Shown here: one piece after another, positions 1 through 7,349 of the stretch
How positions within the stretch are numbered: the first letter of the stretch is position 1
Layout of the letters: every line of letters begins with the position of its first letter
NCBI GenBank assembly: GCA_017417385.1
Contig: JAFPZF010000079.1
Span: 1 to 38,436 of the forward strand
DNA from: Bacteroidales bacterium
GTDB lineage: Bacteria; Bacteroidota; Bacteroidia; Bacteroidales; Marinilabiliaceae
DNA length: 38,436 bases
Direction of reading: 5' to 3'
Notes under the pieces: model-generated
The model's input: only the letters and a program-made list of their open reading frames with translations
Told to the model about the DNA's origin: nothing
Databases searched by the model: none
Program-made: the position numbers and the translations under genes

Positions 1-75
1 AAGTTACAACAGTCTATGAATCAGTTGCTCCGTATGGAGGCTACTTGTCGAAAGTATGACGGAATCAAAGGATAG
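1..75 (+). CDS. C-terminal end of a protein, probably the intron-encoded reverse transcriptase/maturase
   Basis: An open frame enters from the left edge and stops at TAG 73-75, giving 24 residues ending in RKYDGIKG. It stops about 70 nt upstream of domain V, where intron-encoded proteins normally end (inside domain IV). That position is the only reason for the assignment. The tail is too short to recognise as a maturase, and no HNH endonuclease motif is visible in it. Confidence 0.4.
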   Translation, partial: KLQQSMNQLLRMEATCRKYDGIKG

Positions 76-223
76 ACAAGAGTGATGTTTGACAGTTGAT
101 GACGGAAGACAACAAGATGCACGCCCTCGGAGGTGTCAAAGCGCGGAACCGCCGTATGCCGACCGGCACGTACGGTGGTGTGGGAGGTCGCATAGGGAGT
201 TAATCCCTATGCTCCTACCCGAT
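1..223 (+). mobile_element. 3' end of a bacterial group II intron (domains IV end, V, VI)
   Basis: Domain V is legible at 148-179: arms ACCGCCGTA and TACGGTGGT, the two-base CG bulge on the 3' side, then TGCC/GGCA closed by a four-base loop. Domain VI follows at 182-220: stem GCATAGGGA/TCCCTATGC plus lower helix GGGAGG with CCTaCCC, leaving A217 bulged as the expected branch-point adenosine. Counting seven bases from the branch A puts the 3' splice site near 223 (…CCGAT). The 5' part of the intron lies outside the window. The D5 shape and the D5-D6 spacing fit group II introns well; the subclass was not determined. Confidence 0.85.
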
Positions 224-573
224 TGTGTGTGGTCTTGGGGAATAGTTAACATAAGACGAGACTGCTCTAATACAAGTCTAACCCAAGAGCAAGAAAGGAA
301 CGGAGGAGAGAGGGTAATAGGAGATGTGAAAGCAAAGAGGAGAGGCGTGAGGAGGTAGAAGTATCTTTGCAGAGGTCTAGCATTAGGGCAGGTCGATGAG
401 AGAGAAATATGGGGAAAGGATAGCAGGTCGGGAGGTGGAGAGGAGAAAGAAAGAGAGGAGTCAGAAAAGGGCGAGACAAAGCGTGGAGAAGAGAGGAAAG
501 GATGAGTCAGGGGTAGGTGAAGAAGGAGGTGAAGAAGGGAAATGGGAGTCCGAAATGTTAAAAACCGATTGCG
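224..573 (+). other. Purine-rich intergenic region without a credible gene
   Basis: From about 285 to 545 the plus strand is almost entirely G and A. This opens spurious low-complexity frames on both strands (Lys/Arg/Glu-rich on plus, Ser/Pro/Leu-rich on minus), and none has a leader or a recognisable domain. A lone TATCTTTG (362-369) resembles a Bacteroidota -7 box but has no partner at the right distance. An 11-mer CAAGTCTAACC at about 274 recurs near 23590. Confidence 0.6.
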
Positions 574-606
574 TTTGTGTGTCTGAAGAGATTTTTTTTA
601 ATTTTG
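574..606 (+). promoter_or_regulatory. Bacteroidota promoter of the first PL11 lyase gene
   Basis: TTTG at 574-577 and TAATTTTG at 599-606 match the -33/-7 consensus with a 21-nt spacer. Transcription would start near 614, leaving an untranslated leader of about 125 nt before ATG 740. Confidence 0.65.
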
Positions 607-739
607 TTGTGCAGTGTGACTGTAGGAAGTGGCGAACCTGGGGGGGAGGGAGAAATCCCAAAGATAAATAAAAAGCAAGCGAAAGGCCGAAGGGCTGGTG
701 CGAAGCTTAAACGAAAGAAACAGAAACTAATACAAAGCA

Positions 740-1795
740 ATGAAGCATAGATTACTTTCTATTTTTGCTTTTGGTATGATGTCACTGATGAGCGTTGCGA
801 CGTTTGGGCAGCGCAAGACCGACGTTCTCGATAGGGGACTGATAGCGGTGAAGACTACCGAGGGCGTTTATTGTAGCTGGAGAATACCGGCGGAAGAGTA
901 CTACGACGTAGAGTACAACCTCTACAGGAATGGCGTGAAGGTGAACGAGAAGCCGTTGAGCGTCTCGAACTATGTCGTAGCAGGAGGCTCGGAGACGGAC
1001 ACGTACACGGTGAAGGCCGTCGTCAAGGGAGTCGAGGAGGTGGAGGAATCCAAGCCGGCATCTGTTTGGAAGAACAGTTGGCTCGACGTCAAGATGAATC
1101 ATGGCGACTTGAAGAGCACGTATATCCCGAACGACGCATGCCTTGCGGACGTCGACGGAGACGGGGAGCTGGAGATCCTCTTGAAGTTCGACAACCAGAG
1201 CGATGCGAGCCAGTTCTACAACAGAGATGGCTACGAGGGGGAATACGCCATCATGGAGATCTACAAGCTCGACGGCACGAAGCTCTGGTGGATAGATCTT
1301 GGTCCAAACATGGCGGACTTCCAGAACAACGAGCAGAACATAGTAGCGTTTGACTGGGACGAGGACGGCAATGCCGAGGTCGTCATGCGAGCAGCCGACG
1401 GCACGAAGATCCACACGGCGAAAGGAGAGACGATCGTCATAGGCGACCCGACGAAGAACTACAGGTGGAACACGGATGGCGACAAGGGACAGTGGTTTGT
1501 GCATGACGGAGCGGAGTTCCTGCTGTATCTCAATGGAGAGACCGGGGAGGTGTATGACCAGATGGACTATCCGCTGCGCAGGCTCGAAGAAGGAGAAGGC
1601 ACGGGAGACGCTGCGTTGGAGAAGGCATGGGGTGATGGTTATGGACACCGTTCGACGAAGCACTTCTTTGGAGCGCCATTTCTCGACGGCAAGCATGCGA
1701 GCATCTTCCTTGCGCGCGGCATCTACACGCGCCACAAGATGGTAGCGTTGGACGTCGACAGGACGACGCACAAGCTCAGCGAGAGGTGGCGTTGA
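740..1795 (+). CDS. Rhamnogalacturonan lyase (PL11), N-terminal part, cut off by an in-frame TGA
   Basis: Residues 1-23 form a signal peptide (lipophilic core, cleavage near TFGQ). The rest is the first part of the family PL11 eight-bladed propeller: a fibronectin-like start (EYNLYRNG), then calcium-binding blades such as DVDGDGELEI and DWDEDGNAEV, ending in HKLSERWR. The stop TGA (1793-1795) lies at a place where relatives have Trp (TGG differs by one base). The same frame stays open afterwards and resumes with the next blade (YGNGFHNYMVADVD), continuing to 5329. Alone, this piece is an incomplete propeller and would be inactive. The intact paralog at 18339 shows the uninterrupted arrangement. 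Possible explanations are a nonsense mutation, a sequencing error or readthrough. Confidence 0.85.
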   Translation: MKHRLLSIFAFGMMSLMSVATFGQRKTDVLDRGLIAVKTTEGVYCSWRIPAEEYYDVEYNLYRNGVKVNEKPLSVSNYVVAGGSETDTYTVKAVVKGVEEVEESKPASVWKNSWLDVKMNHGDLKSTYIPNDACLADVDGDGELEILLKFDNQSDASQFYNRDGYEGEYAIMEIYKLDGTKLWWIDLGPNMADFQNNEQNIVAFDWDEDGNAEVVMRAADGTKIHTAKGETIVIGDPTKNYRWNTDGDKGQWFVHDGAEFLLYLNGETGEVYDQMDYPLRRLEEGEGTGDAALEKAWGDGYGHRSTKHFFGAPFLDGKHASIFLARGIYTRHKMVALDVDRTTHKLSERWR

Positions 1796-1846
1796 ACGAG
1801 CGATAATAAAGGAGGCGAGTGGTATGGCAATGGTTTCCACAACTAT

Positions 1847-4800
1847 ATGGTAGCGGACGTCGACTGGGACGGCAGGGACGAGATCTGCTTCGGCTCGATG
1901 GTCATCGACGACAACGGCAATGGCCTCTCGACGACAGGGCTCGGTCATGGTGACGCACAGCATTGTAGCGATTTAGATCCGTTCACACACGGGCAGGAGA
2001 TTTTCACATGTCTTGAGGATCATCCGGGCAACAACCTGCGCGACGCAACGACGAGCAAGATATACTACAGGTATACTGCAGGCAAGGATGATGGCCGTAG
2101 CATGGCAGGAAACTTCACTGACGATTATTACGGAGCCCAGTGTGTTTCGACCAGGGACCCGAGCCTCATAGGCGCAGTCAAGAGAGGTCCGCTGTCTGGC
2201 GGGACAAAGAATGGCATAGCGGATAACTTCAGAATATACTGGGATGGTGACCTTTGTGAGGAGACTATGGACGGTATGGCAGAGCATGACGGCAATGGTG
2301 CCATCTTGAAGTATAAGGTCGGTGTGATAGAGACGCTGACGGGGAGCATGACAAACAACTGGACCAAGAAGACTCCGTGCGTACAGGGCGACATCTTCGG
2401 CGACTGGCGCGAGGAAGTCATAATGAAGACCGCAGATCATAACATCAGGATCTACACGACGACGGCGCCGACGCCATGGAGAGTGTATTCGTTGTGGCAC
2501 GACCATCAGTACCGCAATGCGATGGTATGGCAGATGTGCGGCTACAACCAGCCACCTCATACGAGCTACTTCCTCGGGCAGAAAGAGGGGATCACGGTGC
2601 CACCGCCACCACTGACATTGACAGGCAGGACAGTTGTGGAGAGCGCCATAAGCAGTGCAAACGACGGTGAGCACCTGCTCATCCATGAGACCGACAACAA
2701 GAGCGTGGCAGTCAACGGGACGGTATCGCCATACATGTTGACCATCAATACTCCGACATGGGTACAGGGACATGACAACAACGACAACATCACGACCACG
2801 ACGTATACGACCACGCTGACAGGCGAGGGAGAGTTTACGGGTGATATGAGGTTCGTCAAGCAGGGAGACGGAAAGCTCAATATAGGTGAGGGCATAAAGC
2901 TCAGCCATACGGGCGAGACGAACATCTGGGCAGGCGAAGTCACGCACAACGGAGACCTCTTGAACAGCAATGTATGGATCAACAAGTTTGGCAGCATTGC
3001 AGGGAACGTCAATTTCGGCAAGGATGTAACAGTCGGGTATGATGCGAGCCTGAAGCCGGGAGGCGAAGGCACATACGGCACGATGACAGTAGCAGACACC
3101 CTCATACTCGACTTTGGTGGCCGAGTAGAGATCGACATTGACGGCGGGGAGAACAGTGACTACATAGAGGTCGGGTACCTTCAGGGACACACAGTGACCG
3201 ACAAGGGGACAGGGCTGAAGTATACAAAGCCCGTCATCTACCTGAACATCACGAATAGCGAGAAGCAGCTTCCTGCGGGCAGGCACGAGATAGGCATAGT
3301 CAAGAAGGAAGTGAAGTGCAACATCAGCGACATCGAGGTGCAGAGCAACTCACTCTTCGGGTACACACTCGAGTATGATAGCGAGACGGGCAAGCTGTAT
3401 GTCGTCGCGCAGTCGCTCAGGAAGCCGATGACGATCCTCTGGGTCGGTGACGAGAGCAACATCTGGGAGACCGCAAATCAGGAGGCAAACCTCAACTTCG
3501 TAATCGAGGAGACAGGCGAGAAGACCTACTTTGTCCCGGGTGACGTCGTCAAGTTCACCGATGCGGCAGAGACAGTCAAGGTGGCACTCACTGGTGAGCT
3601 GTTCCCGTCGAGAGTAATCTTTGACTTCGAGACAAAGACATACGACATCGAGGGCGCAGGAAGCATCGGAGGAGAGGCATCCGTCGAGAAGAGAGGAGCC
3701 GGACTTCTCCGGATGAACGCGAAGAACACGTATACCGGCGGCACGGAAATCAATGGCGGCACGTTGTTAGCCTATAGCCTCGCATACAGGGACGGCGAGA
3801 ACGCTGGTTCACTTGGGACGATGGAAGGTTTGATACTCGTCAATGGTGGCGACCTGCAGACGCAGAACGAAGTGAACTGCAGCCAAGTCATCTCTGTCGC
3901 GAAGGACGGGTCGAAACTGGTAGTCAACGGCACACTTCTCTTGACAGAGGGTATCAGGAGCATGGCGTCATATTACAAGACTGGGAGTGGCACGCTGAGG
4001 CTTGCCGATGCACCGAACTACGGGGAGCTCCACATCGTGAGCGGCACAGTTCAGGCGGGCGAGTATAATAGTACCCAGAGCACACCGGAGGTCGTAGTCT
4101 TTGAAGGAGGCACGTTGAAGGACGCGAACAACGTCTATTCGTACTCGAACAGCAAGACCAAGTATGTCGTGCCGGCAGGCAAGACGGGCACATGGTATGT
4201 AGACTCGCGATGCGAGTATACCGACTCGGTGAAGGGCGAGGGCAACTTGACGATACAGCCACAGGGACCACGAACAGCGATGACAGGCAACTGGAGTAAG
4301 TACACGGGAAGAGTGACAATCAACACTGGAGAGTCAATAGGTCTTGGGAAGTTGTGTAATCTCGAGAATGCGACACTCAATGCGCTGAATGGCTGGATTT
4401 CGAACCAGGATGACAGCTATATGAAGTGGAGTGGCACGATGAAGGTCGGAGCACTGACAGGATCAGGAACTTTGGCAGGGTCTAATCTATGGAGCATAGG
4501 TTATCTCGGGACGAACACCAAGTTCACAGGTACATTTGCAAGCGGAGCAAAGTTTGAGAAACAGGGAGCAGGGATGCTGACCCTGTCGACAGAGCAGGAG
4601 AGCAACATCTCTGGAGACATCTACGTGCGTGGAGGCATCTTGAACTTAGAGCAGAGCGACGCGACAAAGGTGATGACAATGAGCACTATAAGGGTAACTG
4701 GAGAGGGCTCGACACTGATGGGCAATGCAGAGTGCCGTGTAGTGTACGTACAGAATGGCGGAACGTTGATGCCAGGAAAGGGGACTTCGACGGCATTGGC

Positions 4801-5329
4801 AGGCGCGTTGAAGTTCTCTCAGGTAAATTCCTTTGGCGGAACTCTGTCCTTCAACATTAGGAATAGCAGGAACACAGACGCCTCGAGGAGCTTCATCACG
4901 AGCAGTGGATCTATGATGCTTGATGCAAACACGACAATCGACGTCACGATGGGCAGTTCGTACAATCCCAAAGCTGGAGATGCTATAAAGTTGTGGGTTG
5001 TCAACGGTTCGCTGAGCATCAGCGATAAAGTGAAGGTCAACTTGCCAGAACTCCCAGAGGGATTGGAATGGGACACGAGCGAGCTCTTCACGAAGACAGG
5101 CACGATCAAGATCTTGGCAACGCCGACGGCAGTCAGGACTCTCTCGGCAGACACAGAAGTCGAGTGTGAGGTCTACAATCTTGCTGGTGTCAAGGTAGCG
5201 AAGATAGATGCGCAGTATGGTCAAGTCGACAAGGAGGTCAGGAAGGCGGTAACGCGTCAGGGCCTGTACATAGTTCACATAAGTGGAAACGGAGTGAACG
5301 AGTCGAAGACCGTAGGAGTAAAGAAATAG
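1847..5329 (+). CDS. Rhamnogalacturonan lyase (PL11), C-terminal part, with autotransporter-type repeats and T9SS sorting domain
   Basis: This is the continuation, in the same frame, of the gene starting at 740; 1847 is only the first ATG after the TGA and lacks a signal peptide. Residues 1-250 finish the PL11 propeller (DVDWDGRDEI, GLGHGDAQH, DIFGDWREE, YNQPPHTSYFLG). PL11 enzymes cleave the rhamnose-galacturonate backbone of rhamnogalacturonan I by beta-elimination and bind calcium. Residues of about 265-1080 are beta-solenoid material, including an autotransporter-associated repeat with NTYTGGTEINGGTLL. The last 75 residues (…VYNLAGVKVAKI… SKTVGVKK) form a T9SS type A sorting domain. Joined, the gene would encode about 1530 codons. 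As sequenced it is probably a pseudogene unless the TGA is an error or is read through. Confidence 0.85.
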   Translation: MVADVDWDGRDEICFGSMVIDDNGNGLSTTGLGHGDAQHCSDLDPFTHGQEIFTCLEDHPGNNLRDATTSKIYYRYTAGKDDGRSMAGNFTDDYYGAQCVSTRDPSLIGAVKRGPLSGGTKNGIADNFRIYWDGDLCEETMDGMAEHDGNGAILKYKVGVIETLTGSMTNNWTKKTPCVQGDIFGDWREEVIMKTADHNIRIYTTTAPTPWRVYSLWHDHQYRNAMVWQMCGYNQPPHTSYFLGQKEGITVPPPPLTLTGRTVVESAISSANDGEHLLIHETDNKSVAVNGTVSPYMLTINTPTWVQGHDNNDNITTTTYTTTLTGEGEFTGDMRFVKQGDGKLNIGEGIKLSHTGETNIWAGEVTHNGDLLNSNVWINKFGSIAGNVNFGKDVTVGYDASLKPGGEGTYGTMTVADTLILDFGGRVEIDIDGGENSDYIEVGYLQGHTVTDKGTGLKYTKPVIYLNITNSEKQLPAGRHEIGIVKKEVKCNISDIEVQSNSLFGYTLEYDSETGKLYVVAQSLRKPMTILWVGDESNIWETANQEANLNFVIEETGEKTYFVPGDVVKFTDAAETVKVALTGELFPSRVIFDFETKTYDIEGAGSIGGEASVEKRGAGLLRMNAKNTYTGGTEINGGTLLAYSLAYRDGENAGSLGTMEGLILVNGGDLQTQNEVNCSQVISVAKDGSKLVVNGTLLLTEGIRSMASYYKTGSGTLRLADAPNYGELHIVSGTVQAGEYNSTQSTPEVVVFEGGTLKDANNVYSYSNSKTKYVVPAGKTGTWYVDSRCEYTDSVKGEGNLTIQPQGPRTAMTGNWSKYTGRVTINTGESIGLGKLCNLENATLNALNGWISNQDDSYMKWSGTMKVGALTGSGTLAGSNLWSIGYLGTNTKFTGTFASGAKFEKQGAGMLTLSTEQESNISGDIYVRGGILNLEQSDATKVMTMSTIRVTGEGSTLMGNAECRVVYVQNGGTLMPGKGTSTALAGALKFSQVNSFGGTLSFNIRNSRNTDASRSFITSSGSMMLDANTTIDVTMGSSYNPKAGDAIKLWVVNGSLSISDKVKVNLPELPEGLEWDTSELFTKTGTIKILATPTAVRTLSADTEVECEVYNLAGVKVAKIDAQYGQVDKEVRKAVTRQGLYIVHISGNGVNESKTVGVKK

Positions 5330-5344
5330 GAAAGTCGATTAAGA

Positions 5345-5388
5345 AAGTCTGCGCCGAGCCGAACAGGTCCGGTGCAGACTTTTTTTTG
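5345..5388 (+). terminator. Rho-independent terminator after the PL11 gene
   Basis: AGTCTGC (5346-5352) pairs with GCAGACT (5374-5380), followed by a run of eight or nine T. It begins 16 nt after the TAG. Confidence 0.8.
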
Positions 5389-5431
5389 TCATGAAAAGAA
5401 GGTTATACTGGTAGAAGCCGGGAAAAAGGGT

Positions 5432-5439
5432 TAACTTTG
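5432..5439 (+). promoter_or_regulatory. -7 promoter element upstream of the DUF3467 gene
   Basis: TAACTTTG matches TAnnTTTG and lies 24 nt before ATG 5463. No clear TTTG -33 box is present at 19-21 nt, so only the -7 element is supported. Confidence 0.45.
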
Positions 5440-5462
5440 AAGAGTAGGAAAAAAGAATAGAA

Positions 5463-5768
5463 ATGGAAGAGCAGAACGAGAAGAAGATTAATATCAACTT
5501 GCCACAGGACGTGGCACAGGGAATATACTCCAACATGGCGCTAATCTCTCATTCGCAGAGCGAGTTTGTCGTAGACTTCATCAGGAACGTGCCGGGGTTG
5601 AACTCGCCGACCGTGATGAGCAGGATAATCATGACGCCGGAGAACACGTTGAATCTACTCAACGCGTTGCAGGAGAACATCAGGAGGTATGAGCAGGCGC
5701 ACGGGCCGATAGTGAGCAGGAAGGGAAATACGATGAGCATCCCTTTCACCGGCAAGGGAGACGCATAG
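5463..5768 (+). CDS. DUF3467 family protein
   Basis: 101 residues, the usual length for DUF3467, a small Bacteroidota-rich family of unknown function. Recognisable features are the NINLPQDVAQGIYSNMALI strand, SEFVVDFI, and the MTPENTLNLLNALQENI helix. There is no signal peptide or membrane segment, so it should be cytoplasmic. It follows a terminator and has its own -7 box, so it is probably transcribed alone. The stop is TAG (5766-5768), after which the same frame remains open for 49 codons encoding a leucine-zipper-like helix (next entry). Confidence 0.88.
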   Translation: MEEQNEKKININLPQDVAQGIYSNMALISHSQSEFVVDFIRNVPGLNSPTVMSRIIMTPENTLNLLNALQENIRRYEQAHGPIVSRKGNTMSIPFTGKGDA

Positions 5769-5918
5769 AAGAAGGGCGAGAAATTTGGTAAAGATTGTTC
5801 GAGCGACCTACTCTCCAAGATAGATTGGCTGAAAAAGGAGATTGCGAGTCTGAGGGAAGACAAAATGAAGCTGCTGGAGCAGATAGTGGAACTCCAAGGC
5901 AGGATAATAGGGAAATAA
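5769..5918 (+). pseudogene. In-frame coiled-coil extension of the DUF3467 gene beyond its TAG stop
   Basis: Directly after the TAG the DUF3467 frame continues for 49 sense codons to TAA 5916-5918. The segment contains LLSKIDWLKKEIASLRED and LLEQIVELQGRII, with hydrophobic residues at heptad spacing typical of a coiled coil. It has no start codon of its own except an internal ATG near its end, and codon use (AGG, ATA) is host-like. It is either a remnant separated by a nonsense mutation or an extension reached by readthrough. Confidence 0.5.
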
Positions 5919-6410
5919 TACCATGGCAAATAGTACAAGGGAGGAATGGTAGATTTCTCTTAGGATAGGGTTATGTTATTGAAACACACTTTGTTGTGTT
6001 CAAAACTTCATGGAAGCACCCCTAAACGTTTGGCGGCTATTATCGGAAGAATCTCTATTTCGAACGCTCATGTGGCTGCTTTATCCCCTACTGCATCACC
6101 ATTCCACGCCCCGAGTTTTGTATATCCATTTGTATATCCATTCCGTATTTTGGGGTGACAAAGGGTGGTGAAACAGATGCAAAAATGGTGGTTGGAATGG
6201 GCTGGCGATAGTGCTTCATGGAATCATGTCGGGGCATACAGAAAACGCCCGGGAATGCCGTTTTTAGAGGCTTTCCGGGCGATGTGACCGTCTGTTCAGA
6301 TGGCACTCAACGCCTGTTAGAATGCCGTCACAAAGAAATCACGTTTTTGCATGGATGGAATAACGTCGAAATACAAGATTATCAAGGTCCGTGTACAATC
6401 TGTTTCTTGT
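5919..6410. other. Intergenic region without a supported gene
   Basis: Short frames on both strands have no recognisable domain. A hairpin with arms CGCCCGG and CCGGGCG lies at about 6247-6282, and an imperfect palindrome (TTGAAACACA … TGTGTTCAA) at about 5978-6002. The frame ending at 6158 stays open past its TGA but resembles no known protein. This may be a decayed insertion or a dispersed repeat. Confidence 0.5.
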
Positions 6411-6658
6411 TTTACCCAGGGCGCTGCCCTGGGCTTGGACTGTTTTGCCCTTTAGCTTCGCTGACTTTTCTCACGCTCGTAAATTGGAGCAAGCTCCATT
6501 TCTCTCGCTTAATCGAAAAGTTCGGGGCGGGGGATACCGTAGCATCATTTACCCAGGGCGCTGCCCTGGGCTTGGACTATTTTGCCCTTTCAGGGCGGGG
6601 GATACCGTAGCATCATTTACCCAGGGCGCTGCCCTGGGCTTGGACTCTTTTGCCCTTT
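6411..6658. repeat. Palindromic repeat A, three copies (two in tandem)
   Basis: The 43-bp unit begins TTTACCCAGGGCG and ends TTTTGCCCTTT. Copies lie at 6411-6453, 6548-6590 and 6616-6658. Its heart is the perfect inverted repeat CCCAGGGCGCTGCCCTGGG. The second and third copies share an upstream flank (GGGGGATACCGTAGCATCA), making a tandem repeat of 68 bp. The unit yields spurious frames containing PGRCPGLG. Confidence 0.85.
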
Positions 6659-6899
6659 AGCTTCGCTGACTTTTCTCACGCTCGGCAATTGGAACAAGTT
6701 CCATTGCACTCGCTTAATCGAAAAGTTCAGGGCGACAACGTTTCCCCGGACACACATCCGTGTAATCGGGAATGAGCAGAAACGCATTAGCTTCGCTGAC
6801 ATTCTCATGTTTAATGGAAGAAAAGCGCATTAGCTTCGCTGACTTTTCTCACGCTCGGCAGAACGAGCAAGCTCGTTCTGCATTCGCTTAATCGAAAAG
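6452..6899. repeat. Palindromic repeat B with variable core, three full copies and one partial
   Basis: Copies start with TTAGCTTCGCTGAC at 6452, 6657, 6787 (partial) and 6830, and full copies end in CTCGCTTAATCGAAAAG or similar. Between constant flanks lies a palindromic core that differs between copies yet stays self-complementary: GGAGC-AA-GCTCC (6486-6497), GGAAC-AA-GTTCC (6691-6702) and GCAGAACGAGC-AA-GCTCGTTCTGC (6858-6881). A related copy lies at 29336. Confidence 0.8.
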
Positions 6900-7125
6900 G
6901 TGCAAATCCCGACGGGCAAGGTGGACGGAAGGGGTGTGAGGCGAGTGGGGTATCGGAGGAGGCGGAGGGTGGGGAGGTGAAATTTTTGAGGTTTCCTCAA
7001 AAAAAATACGTTAAAATTTACAACCATAATACAAATGGCTCGTATAATCGACTGAATTGAATACAGGAGCCATGGAGGAAAAATTGCAGTGGCGAACATA
7101 TAACAAGCTAACTATCAATACATTA
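6900..7125. other. Intergenic region with one palindrome
   Basis: The stretch 6915-6982 is G-rich on the plus strand. TTTTTGAGG-TTT-CCTCAAAAA (6984-7004) is a perfect hairpin flanked by A/T runs and could terminate transcription from either side. Nothing else recognisable was seen. Confidence 0.4.
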
Positions 7126-7135
7126 CCCCCCCCCC
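7126..7135 (+). repeat. C10 homopolymer upstream of the adhesin gene
   Basis: Ten consecutive C residues, about 215 nt upstream of ATG 7350 and about 75 nt before the structured leader. Tracts of this length can slip during replication. It lies outside any reading frame, so an effect would have to act through promoter spacing or activity. Confidence 0.6.
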
Positions 7136-7201
7136 TATGATGTTTGCTCGGAGTTAGACAGAGTCGGACGCTATAATCGTTTAGACGGATTTAGGTCTTC
7201 A

Positions 7202-7323
7202 GGTATTCCTATGCCCGGCAAGGGCGTAGGCAGGTTGACGTTGTTTGGGAGTATACCGCCCTGACGGTGAGTCCTCGGCAAGAGGACGCGTCGTCAGTAT
7301 GTGTATGTGTGCAACGTGCACAC
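7202..7323 (+). ncRNA. Candidate structured leader RNA of the adhesin operon
   Basis: Three consecutive hairpins precede the gene. P1: CCTATGCCC (7208-7216) pairs with GGGCGTAGG (7222-7230) around the loop GGCAA, enclosed by GGTAT (7202-7206) with ATACC (7253-7257). P2: CTGACG (7261-7266) with CGTCAG (7292-7297), then an internal loop, then GTCCTC with GAGGAC around the same loop GGCAA (7277-7281). P3: GTGTGCA (7307-7313) with TGCACAC (7317-7323). ATG 7350 follows 26 nt later. It matches no riboswitch class I recognise. An upstream in-frame ATG at 7245 lies inside the structure and is not taken as the start. Confidence 0.5.
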
Positions 7324-7349
7324 GATTATTAACTAACAACACACACTTT

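Noticed and set aside
89-671. Several small frames in the purine-rich gap
   Set aside because: Low-complexity Lys/Arg/Glu or Ser/Pro/Leu composition produced by the G/A bias; one also overlaps intron domains V and VI.
1793-1795. TGA as selenocysteine or a reassigned tryptophan codon
   Set aside because: The position calls for Trp, not Cys, and no selenocysteine hairpin was recognised after it. TGA is a true stop of trxA at 18166-18168, where the protein has full length and a terminator follows, so there is no general reassignment.
782-3286. Long minus-strand frames (393 and 437 codons) opposite the first PL11 gene
   Set aside because: They are shadows of the GAC/GGC-rich sense frame; their sequence resembles no family and has no promoter.
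5973-6291. Frame continuing past a TGA at 6156-6158 as a third stop-interrupted gene
   Set aside because: The predicted sequence resembles no protein family, lacks a leader and lies among repeats; chance openness is enough.
6218-6833. Overlapping frames containing PGRCPGLG motifs
   Set aside because: They are translations of palindromic repeats A and B, with no start context or domain.
7245-7349. N-terminal extension of the adhesin from ATG 7245
   Set aside because: It would translate the stable hairpins and place 35 non-hydrophobic residues ahead of a clear signal peptide.
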